From CAZOOA01 sp964581355 (lineage in GTDB: Bacteria; Bacillota; Dethiobacteria; DTU022; UBA8154), in assembly GCA_964581355.1 (NCBI GenBank), contig CAZOOA010000025.1:1-35236 (forward strand): DNA of 35,236 nucleotides. The letters run 5' to 3'. Below the pieces are notes generated by a model. The model searched no databases, had not been told where the DNA came from, and was given only the letters and a program-made list of their open reading frames with translations. Of this stretch, positions 15,623 through 24,362 are shown in pieces (the stretch's first letter is position 1; each line of letters begins with the position of its first letter). A program made the position numbers and the translations under genes.

Positions 15623-17047
15623 TTGTTACCTGGAAAAAAAGCAGCCCGGATGTTCATTTCCCTGCTGGCATTACTGAGCCTGGCAGTCCTGTTGCTGCCA
15701 TCTTCCAACGCGCCAGCCAGAGCAGAGCAGCCTGACATAAAGATAGAAATCAATGGGCAAGCTGCAGTTTTTACTGATGCCGAACCTTACATAGATGCAA
15801 ACTCGCGGACCATGGTGCCGGTACGGTTTATCTCAGAAAACCTGGGAGCCAATGTGGACTGGGATCAAGAGACCCGAACCGTAACGGTGACCAGGGATGA
15901 CCTGGTGATCAGGCTCCGGGTGGGAAGTGACCTGATCTATATTAACGCTAGCCGGAAACAGATGGATACACAGATGGTCTTTAATGAAAAATACAGCCGA
16001 AATTATGTCCCGCTGCGCTTTGTCTCAGAAAACCTGGGTGCAGAACTTGACTGGGAGCGTAGGGAAGGGGTCATGCAAATCTGGATCACAGACCATGCAG
16101 AAAAACCCGCAGGTGCCGGGACCGCTTCGCCCCGGGAAAGTGAACAGGGTCAAACAGATTTTTATGGCATTTTCATTGGCAATAGCGCAGAAGATGTGCG
16201 TGCGGCCCTGGGTGAGCCATCCCGCAAGGAGCCAAGTGCCTTTGGTTACACTTGGTGGGTCTATAATGACAACTACCAGGATTACATCCAGGTGGGGCTA
16301 AAAAACAGCCAGGTTGTCAAATTATACAGCAACTCTGCCAACTGGGCATACCAGGGGATCAAAGTGGGCACAAACAGGGATAGCGTCAGAAGCATGTTTT
16401 CCTTTGAACATAATCCACAGTTCCAATACGGCACGGCAACCTTTACTATCAGCCAGGGAAAAGAAAAAGATCTCTTTATTATCGACCAAAACACAGCGCT
16501 GCAGATCTACTACGACACCCAAAATAACAACACGGTCACGGCGGTCCGCTTTAGTGATCTTTCTTTTATTGTCCAGGGAGGCGGTTTTTCCATGAACTGG
16601 ACATTTCCTGCCGGCGACCCCCCTGATATAGAGCCACCGCAGCTTACCCGGCAGGAACAGGAAGCCGTAGACCGGGCCAATGACAGGCAGTTGTTTGACC
16701 TGGTCAATGCCATCCGCACCAGGAAAGGGTTGCATACCCTGAATTGGCACCCGGAGATTGCCCGGGTCGCCCACAGCCATTCCATCGATATGTATCAAAA
16801 CAACTTTTTTGCTCATTTTTCTCCCAATACCGGTAATATTGGAGACCGGGTTCAGGCAGCAGGCATCCCCTACCTCTACCTGCTAGAAAACATTGCTTAT
16901 GGCCAAACCGATGCCATCGATGCCCATGAAGGGTTGATGAACAGCCCCGGTCACCGCAAAGCAATTTTAGACGGTGAGGTCAACGCCCTGGGGACAGGAT
17001 CTTATTATAACTTTTATACGGAAAAGTTTTTGCAAACAGCAAACTAG
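15623..17047 (+). CDS. Secreted protein: copper-amine-oxidase-N domain plus CAP (SCP) domain
   Basis: A 474-residue exported protein. Residues 1-34 form a signal peptide ending near ARA. Residues about 38-150 have two copies of the pattern MVPVRFISENLGANVDWD and YVPLRFVSENLGAELDWE, typical of the copper amine oxidase N-like domain that Clostridia attach to surface proteins, probably for wall binding. Residues about 165-325 fit the CAP-associated N-terminal domain. Residues about 350-470 are a CAP domain with LFDLVNAIRTRKGL, HSHSIDMYQNNFFAHFSP and NSPGHRKAIL. CAP proteins bind ligands or act on lipids or wall; the target here is unknown. Start: TTG at 15623, with GGAGG ten bases before it and a second GGAGG only four bases away. 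Confidence 0.88.
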   Translation: MLPGKKAARMFISLLALLSLAVLLLPSSNAPARAEQPDIKIEINGQAAVFTDAEPYIDANSRTMVPVRFISENLGANVDWDQETRTVTVTRDDLVIRLRVGSDLIYINASRKQMDTQMVFNEKYSRNYVPLRFVSENLGAELDWERREGVMQIWITDHAEKPAGAGTASPRESEQGQTDFYGIFIGNSAEDVRAALGEPSRKEPSAFGYTWWVYNDNYQDYIQVGLKNSQVVKLYSNSANWAYQGIKVGTNRDSVRSMFSFEHNPQFQYGTATFTISQGKEKDLFIIDQNTALQIYYDTQNNNTVTAVRFSDLSFIVQGGGFSMNWTFPAGDPPDIEPPQLTRQEQEAVDRANDRQLFDLVNAIRTRKGLHTLNWHPEIARVAHSHSIDMYQNNFFAHFSPNTGNIGDRVQAAGIPYLYLLENIAYGQTDAIDAHEGLMNSPGHRKAILDGEVNALGTGSYYNFYTEKFLQTAN

Positions 17048-17136
17048 CTTCTTTGCAACTTATGGGGATAATTTAACCTGGTGGAATTATTCAACCTGCT
17101 TGAAGGGAATAATAAGTCTACAGCAACATTCTGCTT

Positions 17137-17222
17137 AGTATGAAAATGGAGTTTTAAGTTTCCCGGTATCGGCTTCCGGTTATCTTCGCGGCAAAGCGCT
17201 AAGGATTTGGTTCCATGCTTCC
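17137..17222 (+). repeat. Dispersed repeat R2, copy A
   Basis: Shared with 22898-22999 and 34995-35095. Core blocks: AGTATGAAAAT, GTTTTAAGTTTCCCGGTA, CCGGTTATCTTCGCGG and CAAAGCGCT, ending ATGCTTCC. It lies just before the ytpB-like start and on its strand, so it would be in that gene's leader. Confidence 0.85.
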
Positions 17223-17242
17223 TTGAAGGGGCGATATAATCT

Positions 17243-18409
17243 TTGTCACCTTTGTCACCAGGTGAAAAAAGTGCTCATAACGCTGTATTTTCTGGTCCTG
17301 TAAAACAGTGGCTGCTGATTGCTCGATATTTATCTGTTATCTTTCCCCGGGTGGCCGGACAGCTTAAACAGTGGGAGCGCTTCCTGGCCCGCTGCCCTCC
17401 CTCTTCCCTGGTAACGCAGGCCCGGGCGAGTATGGCTGCAAAACGTTTTCACTGCCAGGGAGGGGCTGTATTTTCCCTGCTGCACCCTCCCTCTATGCAT
17501 CTGACCATCCCGCTGATTGTCTCCTTCCAGACCATCAGTGATTACCTGGATAATCTTTGTGACCGCCTGTTAACCGGCCCTGAGTTTTCAACCACGAAAA
17601 AACCGGTACCAGACCCCGGTATTTCTGACGCTGAAAAAGAACAGGCTTTTCGTCTCCTGCACTCGGCCATGTTTCATGCACTGGAACCCGGCAGCACCCA
17701 CCACACTGACTATTACCGCCTCTTTCCTAACAAAGAGGACGGGAACTACCTGGATTCCCTGGTTCGGCATTGCCAAAGCCGGATTATACTCCTTCCCTCT
17801 TTCAGCCGGGTAAGAGAGCAGATCCTTCCTTTGGTTCAACTATACTGCGACCTGCAGTCTTTAAAGCATCTATCGGTAGAAAACCGGACCTCATACCTGC
17901 AAAGCTGGTTTTACTGCTACGAAGAACCGCTGCCCCGGATTCGCTGGAATGAATTTGCCGCCGCCTCGGGTTCAACCCTGGGAGTCTTCACCCTTCTTGT
18001 CCTGGCCTCTAAAAAAGATGTTTCGAACCAAGAAATAGAAGAGGTTACCCGGGGATACTTCCCCTGGATCTGCGGGCTTCACATTTTGCTTGATTACCTG
18101 GTTGACCAGCAGGAAGACCGAACAGGGGGCGAGCTGAACTTTGTGAGCTCTTATCCCGGCCAAGAATTGGGAGCGGAGCGCCTGAAACTTTTTGCCTCGA
18201 TGGCCCTGGAGCAGGCTGGCCAACTTCAAAACCCTCTTTTTCACCGGTCCGTGGTCAAAGGCCTGCTGGCCCTCTACCTGTCCGACCCTAAAATAAAAAC
18301 ACAGGGGCTTACGCAAATTTCCAGCGCCCTGCTGGCAGAAACAAAAGAAAAGGATATTATTTTCCTTCATGCCCTGTGCCGAATCCTGCGTCAGGCCAAA
18401 ATCATCTAA
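17243..18409 (+). CDS. ytpB: YtpB-like large terpene synthase (DUF2600), probable tetraprenyl-beta-curcumene synthase
   Basis: A 388-residue protein of the DUF2600 family. Recognisable parts are SDYLDNLCDR (about 98-107), a tyrosine/aspartate block with NKEDGNYLDSLVRHC, and HILLDYLVDQQEDRTGGELNF (about 273-293), the acidic stretch likely to bind magnesium and diphosphate. Bacillus YtpB converts heptaprenyl diphosphate to the C35 hydrocarbon tetraprenyl-beta-curcumene. The convergent neighbour encodes a polyprenyl diphosphate synthase that could supply it; the stop codons overlap by eight bases. No squalene-hopene-cyclase-like partner is in the window. Start: TTG at 17243 with GAAGGGG about 11 bases upstream; the start is uncertain. 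Repeat R2 lies directly upstream. Confidence 0.82.
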   Translation: MSPLSPGEKSAHNAVFSGPVKQWLLIARYLSVIFPRVAGQLKQWERFLARCPPSSLVTQARASMAAKRFHCQGGAVFSLLHPPSMHLTIPLIVSFQTISDYLDNLCDRLLTGPEFSTTKKPVPDPGISDAEKEQAFRLLHSAMFHALEPGSTHHTDYYRLFPNKEDGNYLDSLVRHCQSRIILLPSFSRVREQILPLVQLYCDLQSLKHLSVENRTSYLQSWFYCYEEPLPRIRWNEFAAASGSTLGVFTLLVLASKKDVSNQEIEEVTRGYFPWICGLHILLDYLVDQQEDRTGGELNFVSSYPGQELGAERLKLFASMALEQAGQLQNPLFHRSVVKGLLALYLSDPKIKTQGLTQISSALLAETKEKDIIFLHALCRILRQAKII

Positions 18410-19430
18410 CGGAAACAGGTGCAGCGGAAAGGACATAATCAGCCAGATAGTCCAGGGTATGCAGCACGTGAGCTTCAACTGTACTGCTTTTGGACCACAC
18501 ACCAACAAGAGAGTGCCTTGCCTGCTTCACGTACTCTTCTGCTGCCAGGAACGTTTTTTTCAAAGGGTCATTCTTTCCGCAACATTCTCCAAATAGTTCC
18601 ATAGGAATGAAAGAATAATCCTGCTGTGCCATTAAATCCCTGAACCTTTGCCCCTGGCAGGGATCTTCCAGGAGGTAGATATAGGGCAGGGTTATGTTCC
18701 CCTCGATGATATCACTTTGCACCGGCTTGCCCAGAGAAGCAGGATCTCCCACAATATCCAGCAAATCATCGATCAGCTGGAAGGCCATACCCAGGCTTCG
18801 TCCATATTCTTCCAGGCATGCTGCGGCATCTTCTTCCAGCCCGGACAGCCTGGCACCGGCTCCACAGCAGGTTTCCAGCAGGGCTGCTGTTTTCCTGTAC
18901 ACGTTTTGCAGGTACTCCTGCCGGCTCCTGTCCAGGTTGTATACGTTCTGTGCCTGCTCCATCTCCCCTTCACACATGATCCCCACCACCTGGCTAAAAG
19001 CCCTGAACAGTTGAGCCTGGCCACCCGGGGGAAGCAGCCCAAAAGCCCGGGCAAACAAGAAGTCCCCGGCCAGCACGGCGGCTTTGTTCCCGTAACAGGC
19101 ATGAACCGAAGGCTGATCCCGGCGCCACAGTGCCCCATCAATAATATCATCGTGGACCAGGGACGCGGTATGAATCAATTCAGCAGCAACTGCCACCTGC
19201 AGCACGTTTTTTTTGGCGTGCTCCGAAGGGCTTAAAGAACCGCATAGCAGCACCAGGGCCGGACGCAAACGCTTCCCCTGGCTGGCTGATAAATGGTCAA
19301 TTATTTTCTGCATCGCTGGAACCTGGGAGACGATCACCTCGCGAAGCAAATCTTCTACTGCAGCAAGTTCCGTCCCTACCACCTCATGGATCTTTCCCAA
19401 AAGAAGCTTGTTGCGCGCAGCAGCTTTCAA
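18402..19430 (-). CDS. hepT: Heptaprenyl diphosphate synthase component II-like (trans-polyprenyl synthetase)
   Basis: A 342-residue all-helical prenyltransferase. GKRLRP (52-57) binds isopentenyl diphosphate. The two aspartate-rich motifs are DDIID (94-98) and DDLLD (221-225). It makes long-chain trans-polyprenyl diphosphates from IPP and allylic primers, used for menaquinone side chains and, with YtpB, for C35 terpenes. The exact chain length cannot be read reliably from sequence; the small subunit HepS is not seen. Start: TTG at 19428-19430 with AAAGGTG seven bases upstream; a TTG sixteen codons earlier is possible. It lies 79 bases after the LolA-like gene on the same strand. Confidence 0.88.
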   Translation of the reverse strand: MKAAARNKLLLGKIHEVVGTELAAVEDLLREVIVSQVPAMQKIIDHLSASQGKRLRPALVLLCGSLSPSEHAKKNVLQVAVAAELIHTASLVHDDIIDGALWRRDQPSVHACYGNKAAVLAGDFLFARAFGLLPPGGQAQLFRAFSQVVGIMCEGEMEQAQNVYNLDRSRQEYLQNVYRKTAALLETCCGAGARLSGLEEDAAACLEEYGRSLGMAFQLIDDLLDIVGDPASLGKPVQSDIIEGNITLPYIYLLEDPCQGQRFRDLMAQQDYSFIPMELFGECCGKNDPLKKTFLAAEEYVKQARHSLVGVWSKSSTVEAHVLHTLDYLADYVLSAAPVSVR

Positions 19431-19509
19431 AAAACCGCACCTTTCACTAGATAATGGCTGATAAATGGCGATTAACAACCATAATTCTTCCTGTTATGAG
19501 CTCTATTTG

Positions 19510-20241
19510 TTAGTTGTCGTTAGTGGCAGCTGTTCCTTTGGGATCCAGAAAAACGCATTCTGGAAGATCCGGGTTTTTGATCACCTGATTAAACTGAACT
19601 ACCTGCCGCAAACGCTCGTTATGGTCATAGCTCTCCACTTTCACTGGCAGCAAGGAACACCTGTCAAGCCAGACTTCTTCCCGTGTACAGATTTTGCTGG
19701 GAGATGCAGGAATTGTGAACAACCTGTAACTTTTTACTCCGTTCATTTTTTCCACCTGGACAAATTCTTTTTTTTCCGCTGCAGCCAGTTGTTCAAAAAA
19801 GCCGGAAAGCAAAAAGGGGGGACAAAGGGCATCCCTGACTGCAGGGTTTACTTCCAGGTAATCACCCAGTTCGGGGCTGTAAATTCCGGTCTTTGTGCCG
19901 TCGGACACAAGAACCTGCCGCAGCCGGGGTTCAGCACCCGTTTTGCAACCAGCAAGCTCGATCCTGTAAAAATCCGGTTTAGCGAACCAGACCTGGACCG
20001 CATACCGGCATTCAGCTTCTCCCGGTTCCAGGACCAAATGTAGCTGGGCATAATAGCTGGACAACCTGGCCTGCTTGCGGGCCGCCCGAGCGATAATTCT
20101 TTCCGGGTCATCTGCTCCAACAAACAACCTGTAGAAAACTGCAACAAGTAAGGCGGCGATCAACCCGGCCGCCAGCACTTTTATCCAACCCTTGCCCTGG
20201 AAAGACACCTCCACCGATTTTACCTTCTCCAAGTAGCGCAT
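19510..20241 (-). CDS. Membrane-anchored LolA-like protein
   Basis: A 243-residue protein with one hydrophobic segment near the N terminus (about 22-42), followed by an extracytoplasmic domain. The domain resembles the LolA/RseB-type half-barrel: SSYYAQLHLVL, VQVWFAKPDFYRIEL, VLVSDGTKTGIYSPE, and VWLDRCSLLPVKVESYD are the successive strands typical of the family and of sporulation lipoproteins such as YdcC. There is no lipobox, so it is held by the membrane segment. It may bind lipid or take part in spore envelope assembly; this is inference. Start: ATG at 20241 with GGTG seven bases upstream. Confidence 0.7.
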   Translation of the reverse strand: MRYLEKVKSVEVSFQGKGWIKVLAAGLIAALLVAVFYRLFVGADDPERIIARAARKQARLSSYYAQLHLVLEPGEAECRYAVQVWFAKPDFYRIELAGCKTGAEPRLRQVLVSDGTKTGIYSPELGDYLEVNPAVRDALCPPFLLSGFFEQLAAAEKKEFVQVEKMNGVKSYRLFTIPASPSKICTREEVWLDRCSLLPVKVESYDHNERLRQVVQFNQVIKNPDLPECVFLDPKGTAATNDN

Positions 20242-20323
20242 TTTTATTCACCTGTACACCCTATGCACCACTCTGTTCTTTTTTACCTTTTTTACTCCAT
20301 TGAGGAAAAAGGTCTTGGAAAAG

Positions 20324-20353
20324 GGAAAAATAGCTGTCCCTTGCTGAGACAGC
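20324..20353 (-). terminator. Probable terminator after the CBS-pair gene
   Basis: On the minus strand GCTGTC (20348-20353) pairs with GACAGC (20333-20338) around a nine-base loop, followed by TATTTTTC. It lies about 60 bases past the CBS-gene stop codon. A second stem (TGGCCC/GGGCCA, about 20380-20403) precedes it with seven T residues some distance away. Confidence 0.55.
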
Positions 20354-20410
20354 AGGAAAACAAAAAAAGCAAGCAACCCTGGCCCGGCAGAATCACAGGG
20401 CCACCTGAAA

Positions 20411-20878
20411 TTACTTGTTGCTACCATACCTGGCCCTGAGTATATCCTGCCGGGTAATCAAGCCCACCAGGCGGTGTTCTTTGTCCAATACCGGAACCCG
20501 GTTTACCTTTTTCTCGACCAAAATGCTCGCCACCTCATCTATCCCGGCATCTTCATCTACCGAATAAACTGTTGGTGACATCAGTTCCTGCACTTCCAGG
20601 GCAATGACTTTTTTCAGTTCTTCAAAAAACTTTTTGGGACTTTCCAGGTACAGGACAGCGCCCAGTATTTCCGTATAACGGGGAGGGTCGACCTTCTTTT
20701 CCCGCAGGACCAAGTCCGCTTCGCTAATCATCCCCACAACCCTTTGCTCCTGGTCGACTACAGGCATACCGCTGATCTGGTGTTCTGCCAGCAAGCGGGC
20801 CACTTTTTCCACGTCATCATCGGGGCTCGCTGTAATAACTTCCTTGGTCATGATATCTTTTGCCAGGATTTCGCTCAT
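20411..20878 (-). CDS. CBS-pair domain protein
   Basis: A 155-residue protein made of two CBS motifs, residues about 8-60 (DIMTKEVITASPDDDVEKVARLL, GMPVVDQEQRVVGMISEADL) and 95-150 (LMSPTVYSVDEDAGIDEVASIL, RVPVLDKEHRLVGLITRQDIL). Such pairs bind adenine nucleotides and sense energy state, but no effector domain is attached here. Between the two motifs is a linker with PKKFFEELKKVI. Start: ATG at 20878 with GAGGTG six bases upstream; the earlier GTG lies inside that site. The partner protein is unknown. Confidence 0.88.
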   Translation of the reverse strand: MSEILAKDIMTKEVITASPDDDVEKVARLLAEHQISGMPVVDQEQRVVGMISEADLVLREKKVDPPRYTEILGAVLYLESPKKFFEELKKVIALEVQELMSPTVYSVDEDAGIDEVASILVEKKVNRVPVLDKEHRLVGLITRQDILRARYGSNK

Positions 20879-21094
20879 TTTTTTCACCTCTGGATGCTTT
20901 TATTTGTATTACTTGGGGTGACTTTACCACGCTTCCATATCGTTTTCACTCCATCTTCCAGGCCGGCCTTCATTGTTCCTGGTTTCCAATTCCACATTGG
21001 CCCGGTTACCAGGCGATTAAGGGCCGTGGTTCAGCGTCAAGTTTCCTTTGGCCAAAACTCGTTAGAGCCGCGTAGTTCGTTGGAAAACCGCTAA

Positions 21095-22708
21095 TTAATA
21101 TGAAGCCAGGTGGGAATAGGGTCTAATGAATAGATAGTCTGTTTCTCTGGAGCGTGAAAGAACTTCCAGCACCTGGCTCCAGGCCTGGGGGATATATGGG
21201 GAGAGCTCCCCGGCCATGGCTCCCCGCGGGGTATCGCCAACTGCCAGCAGATCCGCGGCCAGGCCGTGCAGAAAGACCCCGCAAACAGCCGCTTGCTCCG
21301 GGGAAAGACCCCGGGCGGCCAGGGCCGCAATCAGTCCAGTCAGCACGTCCCCTGTCCCGGCGGTGGATAACAGGGGATTGCCGGTCGGATTGACATAAAG
21401 CTGTCCTTGCGGCAGAGCTGTAACCGTGTGAGCACCTTTCAATACGACTACGACGCCCCAGAGGTCTGCATACTCCTGGGCCAGCTCCCATCTGCTTCGC
21501 TGCACCTCTTCAATATCTTTCCCGGTCAACCGGGACATTTCCCCGGGGTGGGGCGTTAAGACCAGGGGATGATTTTTCTCTTTCAAAATCGAAGTATCCC
21601 GGGCCAGGGCGCCCAGCCCACCGGCATCGATAATCATGGGTGCCGCCAAGCGGGCAAGAAGCTGCCCCAAAAGCTTCCAGGTTTTTTCCCCCGGTTTCAG
21701 CCCGGGGCCAAAAGCCAGGGCCTGGCAGGCCAAAGCATGTTCCAGGATTTCATCTGCCCCATCGGGCAAGAGGCAACCCTGCCCATCCCCCGGGAATCCC
21801 AGGCTGATGACTTCCTTGAGTTTGCTTTCCAGGACCGGCCTTAGCTCCGCTGCCGTTCCGGCATAAACAAGGCCGGCGCCGCCCCGCAAGGCGGCCTCTC
21901 CAGTCAGGGCGGCCGCGCCGGTCATACCGGGAGAGCCGGCCAGGATCAGCACCCGCCCGTAGGTCCCCTTGTGGCCGTCCAGTTCCCGGGAAGGCAAGCT
22001 CTGGCCGACAAACTCCGTGGTCACCAGGTTTTCCTGGATCATCTCGCTGTCAATGAGTTCCCCGGGTATACCAATATCCACCACCGCTACCTCCCCGGCG
22101 TAAGCGGCTCCCGGGAAAAGCAGCAGCCCCCGCTTGGGCAGGGCAAATGTTACCGTGCAGTCTGCCTCTACAGCGACGCCCATGATTTCACCGGTATCAG
22201 CAGAGATTCCCGAGGGAATATCCACCGCCAGCACCCGGGCCGGGCTTTGGTTTATGTATGCGATCAACCTGTCAAATGGCGGTCCCACCTGCCTGCTTAA
22301 GCCCGTCCCCAGCAGGGCATCGACGACCAGGTCCTCTGGCCCCAGCTGGCTGAGCAGGTGACCGGGATCATCAACGGCTAAGTTGCGGACATGTACCCCG
22401 GTTCGCTGCAGGATCTGGTAATTGACAGCGGCATCACCGCGGTATTCCTCAATTTCCCCGGCAGCCCAGGTAGATACCCGGTATCCCCGGCGGGTTAAAT
22501 GACGGGCCATCACAAAACCGTCGCCCCCGTTATTACCCCGCCCGCACAGAATGACGATGCGCCTTTCCCCCGGTTCCGGGCAAAGTTCCCGCACCCGCCG
22601 GACTGCCTGCAGCGCAGCATTTTCCATCAGGATGACACCGGGAATTCCATATTCATCCATGGCCCGGGCGTCGATCCGTCCCATGGTTTCACCGGAAACA
22701 ATCTTCAA
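21095..22708 (-). CDS. nnr: Bifunctional NAD(P)H-hydrate epimerase / ADP-dependent NAD(P)H-hydrate dehydratase
   Basis: A 537-residue fused repair enzyme for hydrated NADH and NADPH. The N-terminal YjeF_N epimerase (about 1-215) has CGRGNNGGDG (55-64). The C-terminal carbohydrate-kinase-like dehydratase (about 235-515) has HKGTYGRVLILAGSPGMTGA, AFGPGL, LTPHPGEMSRL and GTGDVLTG (451-458), whose aspartate is the catalytic residue. The tail after residue 515 is not typical. Start: TTG at 22706-22708 with GGGGAG nine bases upstream. The gene has its own promoter at 22742-22770. Confidence 0.94.
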   Translation of the reverse strand: MKIVSGETMGRIDARAMDEYGIPGVILMENAALQAVRRVRELCPEPGERRIVILCGRGNNGGDGFVMARHLTRRGYRVSTWAAGEIEEYRGDAAVNYQILQRTGVHVRNLAVDDPGHLLSQLGPEDLVVDALLGTGLSRQVGPPFDRLIAYINQSPARVLAVDIPSGISADTGEIMGVAVEADCTVTFALPKRGLLLFPGAAYAGEVAVVDIGIPGELIDSEMIQENLVTTEFVGQSLPSRELDGHKGTYGRVLILAGSPGMTGAAALTGEAALRGGAGLVYAGTAAELRPVLESKLKEVISLGFPGDGQGCLLPDGADEILEHALACQALAFGPGLKPGEKTWKLLGQLLARLAAPMIIDAGGLGALARDTSILKEKNHPLVLTPHPGEMSRLTGKDIEEVQRSRWELAQEYADLWGVVVVLKGAHTVTALPQGQLYVNPTGNPLLSTAGTGDVLTGLIAALAARGLSPEQAAVCGVFLHGLAADLLAVGDTPRGAMAGELSPYIPQAWSQVLEVLSRSRETDYLFIRPYSHLASY

Positions 22709-22741
22709 TGTCGATCACTCCCCTTACTCCTGACTGGTTAG

Positions 22742-22770
22742 ATTATAGCATAATTATTTTGCCATACCAA
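22742..22770 (-). promoter_or_regulatory. Sigma-A promoter of nnr, extended -10
   Basis: On the minus strand TTGGTA (-35), 17-base spacer, and TATAAT (-10) preceded by TGC. It lies 34 bases upstream of the TTG start. Confidence 0.75.
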
Positions 22771-22897
22771 CTTCAACATTGCAGATCTGAATCACAGACT
22801 TGTATTTACAGGACAGCAAAGGTTGGGGCAACCAGGCCATTAATATTTCCACTGGAAGCGTGCAAAAAATGTCTTTTGCTCCCGGTCATAATCTGGT

Positions 22898-22999
22898 AGT
22901 ATGAAAATAGAGTTTTAAGTTTCCCGGTAGCGGCTCCGGTTATCTTCGCAGCAAAGCGCTGAGGCTCAATTTATGCTTCCCGCCGGCCGACCTGCAGAC
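22898..22999 (+). repeat. Dispersed repeat R2, copy B
   Basis: It matches copy A through AGTATGAAAAT, GAGTTTTAAGTTTCCCGGTA, CCGGTTATCTTCGC and GCAAAGCGCT, and matches copy C further, through GCTTCCCGCCGGC and GACCTGC. It lies 117 bases before the polysaccharide deacetylase start, on the same strand. Confidence 0.85.
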
Positions 23000-23115
23000 A
23001 AAAACGCCCTGCGGCCAGTTCAGACAGCACATTATTGAAGGGAGGAACCGTTTCGCGCCTGAAATTGGATGCTGAGTAGATCACTGCATTGTAAAACCGC
23101 GCGAATCGTAACCAA

Positions 23116-24318
23116 ATGAACAAATTAAGGATTAGAAAAAAGTTGCAAGCAAGATATGCCCTGGTGTTTTTATTCGCTTTACTGCTGCTTTTCCAATTCT
23201 CCTGCGGAGGCACCCCCGCAGACGACGAAACCGCCGAAGAGGAAACAGCAGGGCAGGAAACACCCCGGGAAAAAGATGAAGAACCGGCAGTGGATGAAGA
23301 TGACGATGAAAGGAAGCAGAAAGAGGAAATAGCAGGTAGCGATGAAGATCCGGATGAAGCCCCCGGGGAACAGGCAGACCGGGAACCGGGCGAACTGACT
23401 CCGGAAATCCTGGAGCATGAACCCAACGAGCTGGGAGAAATCATGATCCTTATGTATCATGAAATCGCCGAACCGGAAGGAGAATGGCAGCGGACCCCGG
23501 AAAACTTCCGCCAGGACCTGGAAACCCTTTACGAACAGGGATATCGTGCTGTTTCCATGACCGACGTGCTGCGCGGCGAGATCGACATTCCTGCAGGAAC
23601 TTCACCGGTCGTCTTTACGTTTGACGATGCCAACAAGGGAAATTTCAATTACCTGGAAAAAGACGGCGAACTGCTCATCGATCCAGACTGCGCTGTAGCC
23701 ATTATGGAGGATTTTTACGAAGAGCATCCCGACTTCGGCCTGGAAGCCACCTTTTATATCTATTATCCCCACCCCTTCCGGCAGGACGAATACATCGAAA
23801 AAAAGCTAAATTACCTGGTGGACCGGGGCTTTGAAATCGGCAACCACACCTACAGCCATGCCAACCTGCGCAACCTGAGCAGCCAGGAGGTCCAGAAAGA
23901 ACTGGCCCGGCACGTGAAAAGGACCCGGGAGTATCTGCCCGGATATGAAGTAAACTCCTTCGCCCTGACCTACGGGATCTTTCCCCAGGACCAGGAGTTG
24001 GCTATCCGGGGAAGCTATGACGGCACCGAATATGAACACGAGGGGATCCTGCTAGTGGGCTCCAACCCGGCCCCCTCGCCTTTTCGCACTGACTATGACC
24101 CCTACCGCCTGCCCCGGATCAGGGCCAGCGAAATGAACACTGAAGGGGTAGGCATGTACGACTGGCTGGACGTGTTAAAGGATAACCCCAGGCGCCGTTA
24201 TATCAGTGACGGGGACCCGCGGACCATTACCGCCCCCGAATCACTCCAGGACCGCCTGGACGAAAAATGGGAAGACAAGCGCGCCGTGCGCTTTTACAAT
24301 CAAGAAAAAGAAGAATAA
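23116..24318 (+). CDS. Lipoprotein polysaccharide deacetylase with acidic stalk
   Basis: A 400-residue exported enzyme. Residues 10-30 are a lipoprotein signal ending FQFSC, with Cys30 as the lipid-bearing residue. Residues 33-103 form a low-complexity stalk rich in Glu, Asp and Pro. The NodB-like domain follows: MYHEI (113-117), FTFDDAN with the metal/catalytic aspartates 170-171, and HTYSH with metal histidines 244 and 248. The usual TFDDG glycine is replaced by Ala. Such enzymes deacetylate cell-wall or other glycans outside the cell. Start: ATG at 23116; a stop lies eight codons upstream and no good ribosome binding site is seen, so translation may be weak. A terminator hairpin follows at 24363. 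Confidence 0.88.
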   Translation: MNKLRIRKKLQARYALVFLFALLLLFQFSCGGTPADDETAEEETAGQETPREKDEEPAVDEDDDERKQKEEIAGSDEDPDEAPGEQADREPGELTPEILEHEPNELGEIMILMYHEIAEPEGEWQRTPENFRQDLETLYEQGYRAVSMTDVLRGEIDIPAGTSPVVFTFDDANKGNFNYLEKDGELLIDPDCAVAIMEDFYEEHPDFGLEATFYIYYPHPFRQDEYIEKKLNYLVDRGFEIGNHTYSHANLRNLSSQEVQKELARHVKRTREYLPGYEVNSFALTYGIFPQDQELAIRGSYDGTEYEHEGILLVGSNPAPSPFRTDYDPYRLPRIRASEMNTEGVGMYDWLDVLKDNPRRRYISDGDPRTITAPESLQDRLDEKWEDKRAVRFYNQEKEE

Positions 24319-24362
24319 GGACACAGAGCCCATAACAGGGACGTTTCTTCAAACGATGACAA

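Larger units (their letters stand above)
22709..23115. other. Gene-free region between divergent nnr and polysaccharide deacetylase genes
   Basis: 407 bases with the nnr promoter on the left, repeat R2 copy B in the middle and no gene. No strong ribosome binding site or promoter is evident before the deacetylase ATG. Confidence 0.45.
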
